A DNA stretch of 64,000 bases from NCBI RefSeq assembly GCF_040436345.1, contig NC_133230.1:1964797-2028796 (forward strand). The letters run 5' to 3'. Made by a program: the position numbers and the translations under genes. This document shows, piece after piece, positions 1 through 10,690 of this stretch (its first letter is position 1; the number at the start of each line of letters is the position of its first letter). This DNA is from Pagrus major. Taxonomy: Eukaryota; Chordata; Actinopteri; Spariformes; Sparidae. The notes beneath the pieces are model-generated. The model was not told the DNA's origin. It made no database searches and worked only from the letters and a program-made list of their open reading frames with translations.

Positions 1-1697
1 ATGTATGCAAGCATGTGCAAACATGAGAAAACAAGTACTGCAGGAGTTCGGGGTACCAGGGACGCCATGGGATCCTCGGCAGGAAGTCAAACACGTCTTC
101 ACCAGGGTTGTCCCATGTCACCGATTATGAGCTGTCAGTTTACGCTGGAAACCTTCACAAGCTTAGAGATGAAAGGAATAAAGTTCCAGATACGAGCAGA
201 TGAAAAGCTTTAAAAACTATCATAAGGTTTCCATTAACAGACTAATCGACTGATCAACTAACTGTTTCATCATATGAAAACATCTGTGCTGCCAAAAGAG
301 GGAACATCAGATAAATCTAACAAACATGAAATATAACACACGTAACAGTGAGGTAGGTTCAGTCTATTTTGTGTCTTTCCACCTCTTTTCTCACTGTGTA
401 AGTCTCCATCATCCCGTTTATATAAATACATAATAAACGTCTCTTTCTGTCTCTTTTATTCGTTTCAATAATCCTCTTTATTGGCATGAATGTTAGATGA
501 ACCGCGCTGCCAAAGAAGCATCTAAATACAAATTAGAATCTCGCTCTCGCTCGATCACTCTCCCTGTGATGTAATTATGTTGGGTTTTTTTTCTTCCTAT
601 GAAAATTGTTTAATTATGTATAATGTTGCTGTAAACGAAAACATTTGCTCGACAGGGAACGCAGGCTCAGATGGTGGATGAATGCTGTCATTGTAGCCGT
701 AGCTGCTGCTTTTAAAACAAAGACGGCTCATCAATCAGTCGATCAGAAAATGAATCTAATCCAATTTTGATGATCTCCTTTGGTTTCCTGGGTAACTGTT
801 TTCTTTTTATCTCACAGTGCTGGCTCAATTCTCCCCTAATAAGTGAGTTAAACAACATTTGTGTGATGTCGGAGTCACGGTGTTGACAGTAATGAAAAGA
901 AACACAGCAGCCGCTGTTAGATAATGGTGGGCTGTGGGTGCACAAAGGAGTCCTCAGTGGAAATCCCTCATTTATATTTCAGTTGTTCTGGGCCGGGATC
1001 AATATGGGCTGCTGGTTCCAGTGGATTCCCTCGAGTGCAATGCTGTGTTAATGAGCCTCAGAGCTCAGAAACACTACTCTCACCCAGATAAGAGTGAACA
1101 GACGCAGCGGGGACGGGTCAGAAAAATCTAAAATTAGCCCGCTGCAAGGTGAAATTAAAAGACATATAAAAGCGTGAAATACTTGTTAAAGTTAAATTGT
1201 TGGTGGTGTAATAAATCCGTGAAAAGCTTCCCTTCTTCCTGAGTTGAAAACAGTTATTAGAGATTCTCTATTGTTCTCCATCCTCTGGATAAATGGCCAA
1301 ATGTAAATGAGGCTGCGCTTACTTCTTAATATATTCAGCAGCTTCACTGGCACCAGATATTAGGAAATGTTGTAAAACATATGATGATTAAACGTCTGTG
1401 TTTGGGTTCAGTGTGTCTGAATTAAAGAGCGAGGGCCTCTTTCAACAGACGCCATTTTGCACCAATGATGTAACGACCCCACAGGGACAGATCCATCACC
1501 GGGGAGGAAACACTGACACCAATTTGTATCTCACAGCAGCGGGACAGAGACCACAAGACAAAGTATCTCAGGGACGGCTGTCCCGTAGAATAAAGGGGGA
1601 TGTCCACAACCACGGACATATGTAACGTGTCCGCCTATTGCTTCATTTATGGGCCTATATGTCTTGATCTGCTTTCCAGGGCTAAAATGGATGGATA

Positions 1698-1880
1698 TTA
1701 ATAGGGCAGGACGATAAATCAATATTATATCATTATCATGATAGGAGATTGTATGTGGTCTTTCCTGCTTTTAAAGGCAGTAGAGTATCATCTCTAAAAT
1801 ATTGTCTCAGTATCGATATCAAGGTATTTGGTCAAAAATATTGTAATATTTGACTTTATCGCCCGGTTGTGGAGATTTCC
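1698..1880 (+). repeat. AT-rich interspersed repeat with TATCG motifs
   Basis: Starts GGGCAGGACGATAAATC and ends ACTTTATCGCCCGGTT, so the ends are partly inverse of each other (GGGC...ATA / TAT...GCCC). A common teleost repeat class with runs of ATCGATAT; 5.03-5.12 kb has a related piece. Confidence 0.45.
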
Positions 1881-2439
1881 AAATATCGAGATATAGATTG
1901 TGTATCGTGATGAAGTCTAAAAATGTTGATATAGATATACTAAACAAATAACATTTAACTTGTCATCTGTTTCCTGTGATAACAGTTTTTAAATGTGTTT
2001 TCTCTGGTTATTTATGTCATTATCACAGAATAACAAATGTTTTCCCAACATAAAAGATAATTAATCATAAGAAAATGACTTCATAAGATTCATAAGAGTG
2101 GACCATTACATACACGCTGCTCTGTGGGCTGGTTTATGGAGTTTCAAAGCAAACCACGTGAACTTTCTATGATTTTTCTCCATTATTAAGCTTTAGGGAA
2201 TAAGAGGGAACAATCTTTCGTTTGTCTTGTGATAATGGATTAATTCAAGCTTTGTTATCTCGAGAAAACAAATACAATTTAAGTCGTTATCACAGGAAAA
2301 CTGAGGGAATGATGTGCTCGACCCATAACTGTTTAGGACTTCAGTATTTTAAGGCCATATCATTCATCACTACAGATTAATTATAAAAGATAGTTAATAG
2401 TATCTATAATCAATATTGTTTGAAATTTGGATGGAAAAG

Positions 2440-2690
2440 GCTGCAGCCAGCAGGGAGTTAGCGTAGCTTAGCACAAAGACTGGAAACAGGGGGAAACAGC
2501 TAGCCTGACTCTGTCCAAAAGGAGCAGAATATGTCCTGTAGCTCCTCTAAAGCTCAGTAACTAACATGCTTTATCTTTTTGTTTTAAACTGTACAAAATA
2601 GTGTAAAAATAACAAGCTGTGGAGAGCTGACGCCTTTACCAGCTCACACTGAGAGACGTGGGGCTCACCTGGACAGGTGTATAAACACAT
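2440..2690 (+). repeat. Interspersed repeat family C, copy 1
   Basis: Contains AGCGTAGCTTAGCACAAAG, ACTGGAAACAGGGGGAAAC, AGCTAGCCTGACTCTGTCC and a following CAGCTCACACTG. This is a very common teleost repeat; other copies are at 16.45 and 53.62 kb. Confidence 0.65.
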
Positions 2691-2854
2691 TTTACATTAA
2701 ACCACAATTTGCAGGAGGAAATCTGAGTTCTTAGAGATTCAGATATGGAACCAGTCCTCAGTCCTCAAGTGGACCCATATTCTGCATTGTTTAAAGACAT
2801 TTTGGGAAACATAGTCAATCCACACTAAAGTAGGAGTTGCTGAGAAGGTCGACT

Positions 2855-2870
2855 TTGTGTGTGTGTGTGT

Positions 2871-2910
<40 letters not shown>
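2855..2910 (+). repeat. (GT)n microsatellite
   Basis: About 56 bases of GT with one TC interruption at 2871-2872. Confidence 0.97.
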
Positions 2911-2911
<1 letters not shown>

Positions 2912-4616
2912 GTATTTGTGCGGTGCAGTCGGTGGCGGCTGCAGGCGACCCCTGCTGCAGGCGCTGCACCATCAGCACCTCCATATGGAATCTGCAGATG
3001 TTTCACTTTCTGTCAGCCTTTCATGTTTCACACCTTTCTGGTTTGTAAAATCCTGACAGGGCGCTTTTGTTTTTTTCTTTTCTCAGCGTGAGGGTTAGAC
3101 CCTTAAGTTCCCTCCACAAACGTTGTGTTGCTGAAACACAGGACTGAAGCAGCAGAGCGCGGCCTCTGATTGGCTGCAGCAGAGTAGAAGCTCTCTTTTT
3201 GATGAGAATCCATCGAGCGAGGCAGGAAGCAGTCGTCACAGTGGAGAAGCAGGAAGTTCAGATTGAGGTTAAAGTAGCTTCATCTGTTAATCAGTAATTA
3301 CAGCGAGTGTAAGAGGAACAAAACACGGTTCCTGTGAAACCACAAGCCGAAAGATTAAAGGTAATAAATTCAACACAGCAGCTTTAACTGACACAAACGT
3401 CTGGATGCAGAGGTGCTAAAAATACTGCAGAATAACAGAAAATAAACATCCTCTGTCTTGTAAAAACAAAGTAAAATATCCATAATTAAAATACAGTGTA
3501 TAGCTTTAATTTTACATGAGATCGTGTTTATTTGTTGGCCTTTAAAGGTTTAATTAACTATATTTACACACATATAAACAATTGAATTACCTTTACATAT
3601 GCTCAAACTGTACAGAAGAGTGCTTTTATTAGCTGGGTTTTCACCAAACAAACAAAAACAAAACAAAACAGGATGAATGCTGCAAAATTACATATTATCT
3701 TCTGTTTTATAGCATTTTTGGAGTTGCTGGAAAGTGTATTTTTCCACACACAATCACAGCTTTGAAGGTTGTTGCTGGGATTAACAATGTAGACGCCTTT
3801 GTAGCTACCTGGACATATATCTTTTAAACCCCTCACTTCTCCTGAATATGAATCTGCCTGAGCATATTGACTTTCTCACAGCTATATGAGAAGATGTAAC
3901 GAGTTACTCTCCGCCCGCGTTGACAGGAATGTAAAGCATCTGTGTAAAACATACACAATGACTCCCGTCTAACACATTAGCAGTCATTAGCATTGCAAAT
4001 GTAGCGCTCTCACATCGTGATTCATTTAAAAGTGACAGGTGCAGTAAATGAAGCTGAGGTGCAGCTTCAGTAAACCTGATCAGTCTGATGGATTGTGGGA
4101 GTGAAGAGTTAAGACTCCACTTGTTTTATGATGTGACTCAGAAGTATAACAGCTACACCCCCGCAGTAAAACACACAGGGAACTGTTAACTATCGCTCCG
4201 TTTAGAGGCCAACTCATTTTTTAGCTTGTTAAGTAGTGCATCACATTTTCTCCACTGGAAGGTCAACCTGGAGGGGATGTTTCCTGAACACTGGGCCATG
4301 AGAGGGCAGTTTTTCATGTTTAATCATATTTTAACCACATGGGCATTTAAGAGGGCATGCATCATCCCCCCAATGACCCATGAATGTCTCCCGGTGCACC
4401 TGAGAGCATAGAGAGAATAGAAAAATGTTAATGTTTGTGATTATGTATTTACAGAGTGCAGCTTTTGCACACCTGTGGATTGACAGGTGCGTAGGAGAAG
4501 ACCGAGGGCCGACAAAATCAGGGAAAAAAGCTGTCCTGAAAAAAACACTGTCCACTTCACTTGCAATACGTTTTAAAGACAACGTTTTGGTACTCAGACC
4601 TTTATCAGGTTAACCT

Positions 4617-4895
4617 ACAATACGATACAATACGATACGATACGATACGATTCGATACGATACGATAGAGTACGATACGATAGAGTACGATACGATACGA
4701 TAGAGTACGATACGATAGAGTACGATACGATACAGTACGATACGATACGATACGATTCGATTCGATACGATACGATACGATAGAGTACGATACGATACGA
4801 TACAGTACGATACGATAAAGTACGATACGATACGATAGAGTACGATACGATACAGTATGATACGATACGATACAGTACAATATGATACGATACTA
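4617..4895 (+). repeat. TACGA pentanucleotide array
   Basis: About 280 bases of TACGA units with interspersed variants TAGAG, TACAG and TTCGA. It lies between ATCAGGTTA (4604-4612) and the inverse TAACCTGAT (4899-4907). Confidence 0.95.
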
Positions 4896-4908
4896 TGATA
4901 ACCTGATG

Positions 4909-4945
4909 ACACTCCAGCACACTGACCTTCAGTGTGCTGGAGTGT
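4909..4945. other. Perfect 17-bp hairpin followed by a T-run
   Basis: ACACTCCAGCACACTGA (4909-4925), loop CCT, then the exact inverse (4929-4945), followed by T residues to 4952. It lies just beyond the TACGA array and its bracketing inverted repeat. Confidence 0.9.
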
Positions 4946-6913
4946 TTTTTTTCCTGATGTGATTCTATATTTGAAAATGGTTGCAAAAGCTAATGAGAGG
5001 AAGTGTTTGATGATTAGAGGCGGGAATCACAGAGTAACTCAAGATACAATTCATGATACATCGCCCACGATAAAGATTATATCACGAGACAATCATCTGA
5101 CTGAACAACACGATATCTGTCAAACTGATGAAAGCAGAACAGTTCTGCTGGTTAAAAGAGTTTTTTGGGGGGAGTTCTCAAGTCTTGAGCCCAAGGACAG
5201 AATCCATCATACACAACACAGATTGTGACGTGTAATTTGTGATAAAATTGACTTGACTTGACATTTCTTGAGGAAACAAGTGACACAGTCGCAGAAAAAT
5301 AAAATGACCTCCAACCTCGAACAAGAAAAAGACAAAAAAACAAAAAGAAATGTGAAGTAAAACTCTTGTCAGACACAAGAAAATATGTCTGGTCTCCTGT
5401 ATTTCATGCGTAATGTTTAGTCTTCATGTCACTGGGTTTCTATTATAACTCATGCCTTTGTGTTTTTACGGTGCGTGATACAGCGATGCAGCAGGTCAGG
5501 AGGTCACATCTGGAACAGCTGGTCAGCAGTGACCACAGTCCTTGTCTCTTCAGTCTCCAGGTAACTGAGGCCATTATGTTCTCGTGTGGCTGATTGCATT
5601 AACGGTCGTCTCACTGAGGCATCCGTGTCCTCTGCCGACGTGAAGAGATCCTTCTGAAGTCGAGAACCGTCTCTTCTGTCTCGTTGACTCTGAGAGAGAG
5701 AGATTGTTGTCCTTGCTGCAGATCTCTGCGGGCTGACTCATCCTTGTTAGTGAAGAGCTGCTCTGCTGGGGTGTCATCAGCAGATTTAATGACACCACGG
5801 CTGTGATGTGAGCGCATCAGGTCAGGAGGAGGTCCAGGTGTGACTGCCTGAGGTCTGTTGCTAGGAGCTGAACGGTGATGGACTCAGTCTGGAGCGTTTC
5901 GGTCAAGTGTTTCTGTCATCCAGGTGTGAACGAGCCAAGTGTGATGTGCCTGTAGTGAAGCGTGTTTCAGTCCAGTCTCATCATGAACAGCTGCTTCGTG
6001 ACACGTCGAGTGAGTATGAAGGTGAAGGATTCAGGTAGCAAGTCGTACTTCTACTTCGTCCGTCACTCTTACAGAAGCAGTGGTACCTCAGTCTGGTGCA
6101 CCGACACACAGACAGGCGGACAGATGTTGCCATGCTGCATGTGTTAAAATAATTACAGATATAGATTATTATAATATCGTTGACAGAGAAGCTGAGCTGT
6201 AACAGAAGTGTTTTATATTGATGCTCTGAATGATGAATGATGAATGATGAGTGATGCTGACTCACTGCCTGACATTTACACAGAAGCTTCTCGGCATCGT
6301 TTGGACGTTAAAAATAAAACTCTGTCTGATGAGATAGCGAGCGAGCCTCCTGTTGGATTTAAAGATTCATCAGCTGATTTCCTGCCCTGCTCCTCGCCCT
6401 GAACCCAGCAGAGAGTGTGGAGAGCATGCAGCATCAGAGAGATGAAAACGGCATCGATGACAGAGAGCGATGACTTTTCCTGCCTCTCAGTCGGTTATAA
6501 CACTCCGGGGCTTACCAGGCGTATTTTTTTTTTCTTGGGAAAATCTCCTTAAAACCCACTCAGAGAGTAAAACCCAGAGGGTGAGAGCTTTGAAAGAGAC
6601 ATCAGCCGGGCTGAGAGGACGTCCTGTCCTCCCCTGCAGCTCTGCAGCAGCTCTGAAGCTGTCGGGTCAGCTGCTGGTTCATAAACTGCACCAGTGACTC
6701 TGCCCAGCTGCTGTTCACGGGCCGGATTTCCCCCCAGTCATGATGTCACGTCCTCGTATTTATTTACACCTGCAACTCTGAGCCATGATGAATTATGATG
6801 AATTAATTTTAATCCACAGCTGTGATGTCAGACTGTCATGATGCTGCTTTCTGTTTCTGTTAGCCAGAGCGCTAACGTCCTGCTAGCAAGAGTCAAAGCT
6901 TATAACATTATGT

Positions 6914-7083
6914 AGTAGTACTAGTAGTAGTCGTAGTAGTAGTAGTAGTAGTAGTAGTATTCTTAGTAGCAGTATTACATCAGCAGTAGTAGTAGTAGTA
7001 GTACTGGGACTAATATTAGTAGTAGTATTCTGAGTAGCAGTACTTGTATCAGCAGTAGTAGTAGTAGTATTTGTACTTGTATC

Positions 7084-7117
<34 letters not shown>

Positions 7118-7568
7118 TTTGTACTTGTATCAGCAGTAGTAGTATTTTTAGTATTTGTACTTGTATCAGCAGTAGTAGTAGTAGTAGTAGTATTCTTAGT
7201 ATTTGTAGTATTTGTGCTTGTGTCAGCAGTAGTAGTAGTAGTAGTATTCTTAGTAGCAGTACTTGTGTCAGCAGTAGTAGTAGTAGTAGTAGTAGTAGTA
7301 TTCTTAGTATTTGTACTTGTATCAGCAGTAGTAGTATTTTTAGTATTTGTACTTGTATCAGCAGTAGTAGTAGTAGCAGTAGTAGTAGTTGTAGTAGTAT
7401 GTGTACTTGTGTCAGTAGTAGTAGTAGTAGTAGTATGTGTACTTGTGTCAGCGGTAGTAGTACTTCAGTAAGTACAGTAGGTACTTCTGTAAACTTTAAA
7501 ACACATGTATGTGTACTTGTGTAAGCAGTAGTGGTAGTAGTAGTAGTAGTATGTGTACTTGTGTCAGC

Positions 7569-7599
<31 letters not shown>

Positions 7600-7620
7600 T
7601 GTGTACTTGTGTCAGCAGCA
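6914..7620 (+). repeat. AGT trinucleotide / higher-order minisatellite
   Basis: Runs of AGT alternate with a recurring block, ATTTGTACTTGTATCAGC or GTGTACTTGTGTCAGC. A larger duplicate, TCAGTAAGTACAGTAGGTAC, occurs at 7466-7485 and 7674-7693. The open frames here (poly-Val and poly-Ser) are products of the repeat. Confidence 0.9.
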
Positions 7621-8305
7621 GTACGAGCAGCTGTAGTCAGAAACAGAATAAACAGGAGATACCAGTAGATACTTCAGTAAGTACAGTAGGTACTTGTGTA
7701 AACTTTAAAACACATGTATGTGTAAACTTGTAATAACTGGCAGCAGCAGAGACACAAACAGATGAAGTGTTGAGACGATAATGAACCCAAACGGTCTTGT
7801 GATTATTCGGGCCGAGCCGGTGTGAGATCCTGCAGGATTTGGCTCGTTCACAGCTCCGTATTGTTGGAGAGGACGGAGATATAAATACTCAGACAGCTTC
7901 CTGCTTCTCCCTGCTGGGGTTCGGCGTTACAGGCGTCCCAGCTGAGCACACACCCAGACACAATAGACCGGCCCGGCCCGCTTCACCAGGCCCGGGCTGG
8001 CCTTCATGGAGGATTATCCCACACAAGTCCCCTTCATGGCTTTTTATTCAGAGCGTGAAGGAGGACGGACACAAAGCCGGAGACATTCAGAGTCACTTAC
8101 GGTTTAAAATCACACGAGGTGATGAAGTCAGGAGGAAATCTGAACTATTTCTGCTCAGATTTCACTGCCAGCGTCGTTTTTAGGTACATTTTGATTTCCA
8201 GGTACAGATACTTTTTATTTCAAATACTTTATTTAAGTAAACTCTGAGTACTGACCTCGGAAATCATAGATGACTAGAAAGAGGAGAAGTGAGCAAACTA
8301 GATTA

Positions 8306-9200
8306 TTAAAGGAACAGTTCACCCCAAAATAAAAATTCAGACATTATCTAGTGCTAATAGAAAGTCAGGTGAAGTTTCAGCAAAGCTTCACAGCAAGACA
8401 TTGTTGCAGCCAGGGGTGGAAATCAATAACCTTTATCAGTGAAAACATATCATTTTAAAGTGCATAATAATATGCATTGAAAACACTTGTGTTGACTAAA
8501 GATGCAAAACAATAGTTTCTAAAGATTGGCTCCCCCCCTCCATACGCCTCACAGTGGTTTGGTCCACTGCGCCTCACACATCTGTCTCTGTGGAGCGTCT
8601 CTGAGTGTGGCGGTGCTGAAGGGCCATAGTGAGTAGATATTGTGTAAAAGTTGACTTTAAAGAAAGCTGCTATTTTTCTCTTGTCACACAGTTTTAGGTT
8701 TAAGCTAAAAGAAGCTCCCTGTTTCAGTCACCGCTGTAGATCACCTGAGGTCTCGGTAAAAACACCTGGTTTTGTCGCGACAAACAGGGATAGAAAATGT
8801 CCCTGGTTGTCCTTAGAAACCTTCAGGGGTGAATGAGATTGTTTTGTGTTTATTGTCCCCCTGAACAGTGAACTGAAATATCCGCCCTTGGTCGCAGCAT
8901 TCTCCTAAACAACTGAAGTAGCTGGAGACTTTTTTTAAAAAAGCCAAAAGCGTCAGCCTCGACAACAAGACGCGGGTGTAAATAAAGTCTTTTCAAAATA
9001 ATTTAGGATCTCTGGGCTCGCAGAGACGCCTGACGAGCTGTATGTAGTCTCCAGCTACTTCAGGTGTTTAGCAGAATGCTGCAACGCTGTTTTATTGTGA
9101 AGCTCCAGAAATGTTTTGTGGACTACGAGACTTCACCTGACTTCCATCAGCATGTTGGTGAGGAGATAATTACCACATTTTCATTTCCTTTTCCTTTAAT
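8306..9200. mobile_element. Inverted-arm non-autonomous element carrying a nested insertion
   Basis: The ends are ATTAAAGG and CCTTTAAT. AAGTCAGGTGAAGT at 8362-8375 recurs inverted at 9130-9143, and CTGAAGTAGCTGGAGAC at 8913-8929 recurs inverted at 9047-9063. The arms are about 170 bp once the insertion at 8411-8890 is set aside. The left start (AAAGGAACAGTTCACCCC) belongs to a motif very common in teleost genomes. A partial relative lies at 29.79-30.26 kb. Confidence 0.7.
8411..8890. mobile_element. hAT-type MITE, 480 bp, with 8-bp target duplication
   Basis: It starts CAGGGGTGGAAAT and ends with the inverse of CAAGGGCGGATAT (10 of 13 match). Eight bases on the left (8403-8410, GTTGCAGC) and on the right (8891-8898, GTCGCAGC) match at 7 of 8, the target-site size of hAT transposons. 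It sits within one arm of the older element around it. It encodes no transposase. Confidence 0.7.
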
Positions 9201-9536
9201 GTTTGTTAGTGAACTAAAACTGAGAACAGAAATCAAACAGTGAGGTTTTAAGAAGAGGAAGCAGTCAGTGATGCATCAACACGAAGCTCAGCTCAATCTG
9301 AAAACTGTCCTCCTGTTGTTGACACGTCTGTTGGGACAGACGGGGACAGACTGCGAGGTCAGTGTCACAATATTGAAATGTTTGCATCGAGGCAGTCGAG
9401 TGTAATGAAAGTCTCCGCGCTCGCCTCCTCAGGTGGGCGAGTTCCCACATCAGCACCTGTCACTGCTCCTGCTGAGCCGTGGGATGGAAAACAGCCGACG
9501 CTGATAAGCTACAGACTTTATACTGCTGCACAGAGC

Positions 9537-9885
9537 TGGAGAGTAACTAAGTACATTTACTCAAGTACTGTGACTCCATCTCAGAGACAAATATTGTAGT
9601 TTTTACTCCCATTACATTAATCTACTTTGCTGTTTCAGGTTAATGAAACACAATGTAAGCGACACATAAATGATGATGTGTTATTATAGATTAGAAAAAT
9701 ACTTTATTGATCCTCGGGGGGGAAATTCACGAGCAACCCAGCAGATTACACAGTAATTAAAATCAGCTCCACCTTCACCGGCTGCAATAACTATCAGGAA
9801 ATGGATCCTTCTGCATGAGTACTTTGATTACATGTAGATGCTGATACTTTTGTACTTTAACTTTAAGTATTTGAGTGCGTCTTCC
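9537..9885 (+). repeat. Interspersed repeat family I (ACTTTGAGTA type), copy 1
   Basis: AGAGTAACTAAGTACATTTA, CTCAAGTACTGT, ATTAAAATCAGCTCCACC, ACTTTGATTACATG, TACTTTTGTACTTTAAC. This set is characteristic of a repeat frequent in percomorph fish. A short ACTTTATTGATCC block with a G-run sits inside it at 9700-9725. Confidence 0.6.
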
Positions 9886-10429
9886 TCCTCTGGTGAATGA
9901 ACACAGCCTGGCATAGCGCGGTGACCTCCAAAAGGCAAAACATAATCAAACCTACCAACAAACAAAATGCAGGATTATTCAGCAGCAACCGTAAAAGCTG
10001 CGGCAGCTGAGAGGAACTCTTGCTGTGAGCGAGAAACACGTTAATGCTTTGCGAGGACTGTGACCGACTCTTTTACTACCTGCAGTACAAAGACCCCCAC
10101 ACACCCAACTGACATCAACGATCGAGCTGCGACAAAAGGACGACTGTTGTGTTGTGTTATGTCACCTCTCCAAAAAGCTGCACTTGAACACATCGCAAAG
10201 ATTACAGCTAGCGGCCAACAAGCTGCGCTCCTCTCTGCTGATAGACAGACCGTTGGTATGATGATGCAGCATTTTCTGACACCACTCTCGCTAATGTAGC
10301 CGCTGCTGATGGAGAATATGACTCCTTCTGTTCTTCTTCCATTTCTCTCTCCTGCACTGATCTGCTCGCCTAAACAGCCAATCAGAGGGATTTCTGAGTG
10401 TCCAGTGAATCATCATTATTTCCAAAAAC

Positions 10430-10690
10430 CGTTTTGTTTCCCCACAGGATGTCTGACCATCTCCATCAGTGATCCTGCCAACCAAAACAGGTATTTTAAT
10501 TCAAACCGTGATGTTGTCCTAACCTTAACCAAGTGGTTTTAGTGCCTAAATCCAACCAGAGCATAAACACAGAGCTGTGACAAGAAAGAAGCAGTAATTT
10601 CAACCTAAACTTGAACTTATCTGTGGTTTTGCAGAAAAGTACTCAGCTAACATTTATTCTGGCGACCGGGTTGGTAAATCATTGTTGTCG
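10430..10690 (+). repeat. Interspersed repeat family A, copy 1
   Basis: Shares an ordered series of blocks with the copies at 14.3, 23.9 and 27.7 kb: CTAACC, TTAACCAAGTGG, ACCAGAGCATAA, TGTGGTTTTGCAGAAA, CATTTATTCTGG. There is no coding frame. The family is widespread in percomorph fish as I remember it; its class is unknown to me. Confidence 0.7.

Larger units (their letters stand above)
1..10000. other. Gene-poor DNA
   Basis: No coding region supported. Holds repeat families C, I and the nested hAT element, and the GT, TACGA and AGT arrays. At 4.2-4.6 kb a stretch ending ACAACGTTTTGGTACTCAG, then CAGG, resembles the 3' part of an interspersed element. Between these the sequence looks unique. 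Confidence 0.6.

Noticed and set aside
1-213. Open frame with QGCPMSPIM, recalling the QGCPLSP of LINE reverse transcriptases
   Set aside because: Only about nine residues fit and the flanks do not; too short at the window edge.
4605-4986. Three minus-strand frames of Ile-Val-Ser-Tyr-Arg repeats
   Set aside because: Translation of the TACGA array.
7214-7733. Open frames rich in Val, Ser and Cys
   Set aside because: Translation of the AGT repeat.
7839-8183. Open frame of 114 codons
   Set aside because: No recognisable domain, no splice support and mixed composition; length is within chance.
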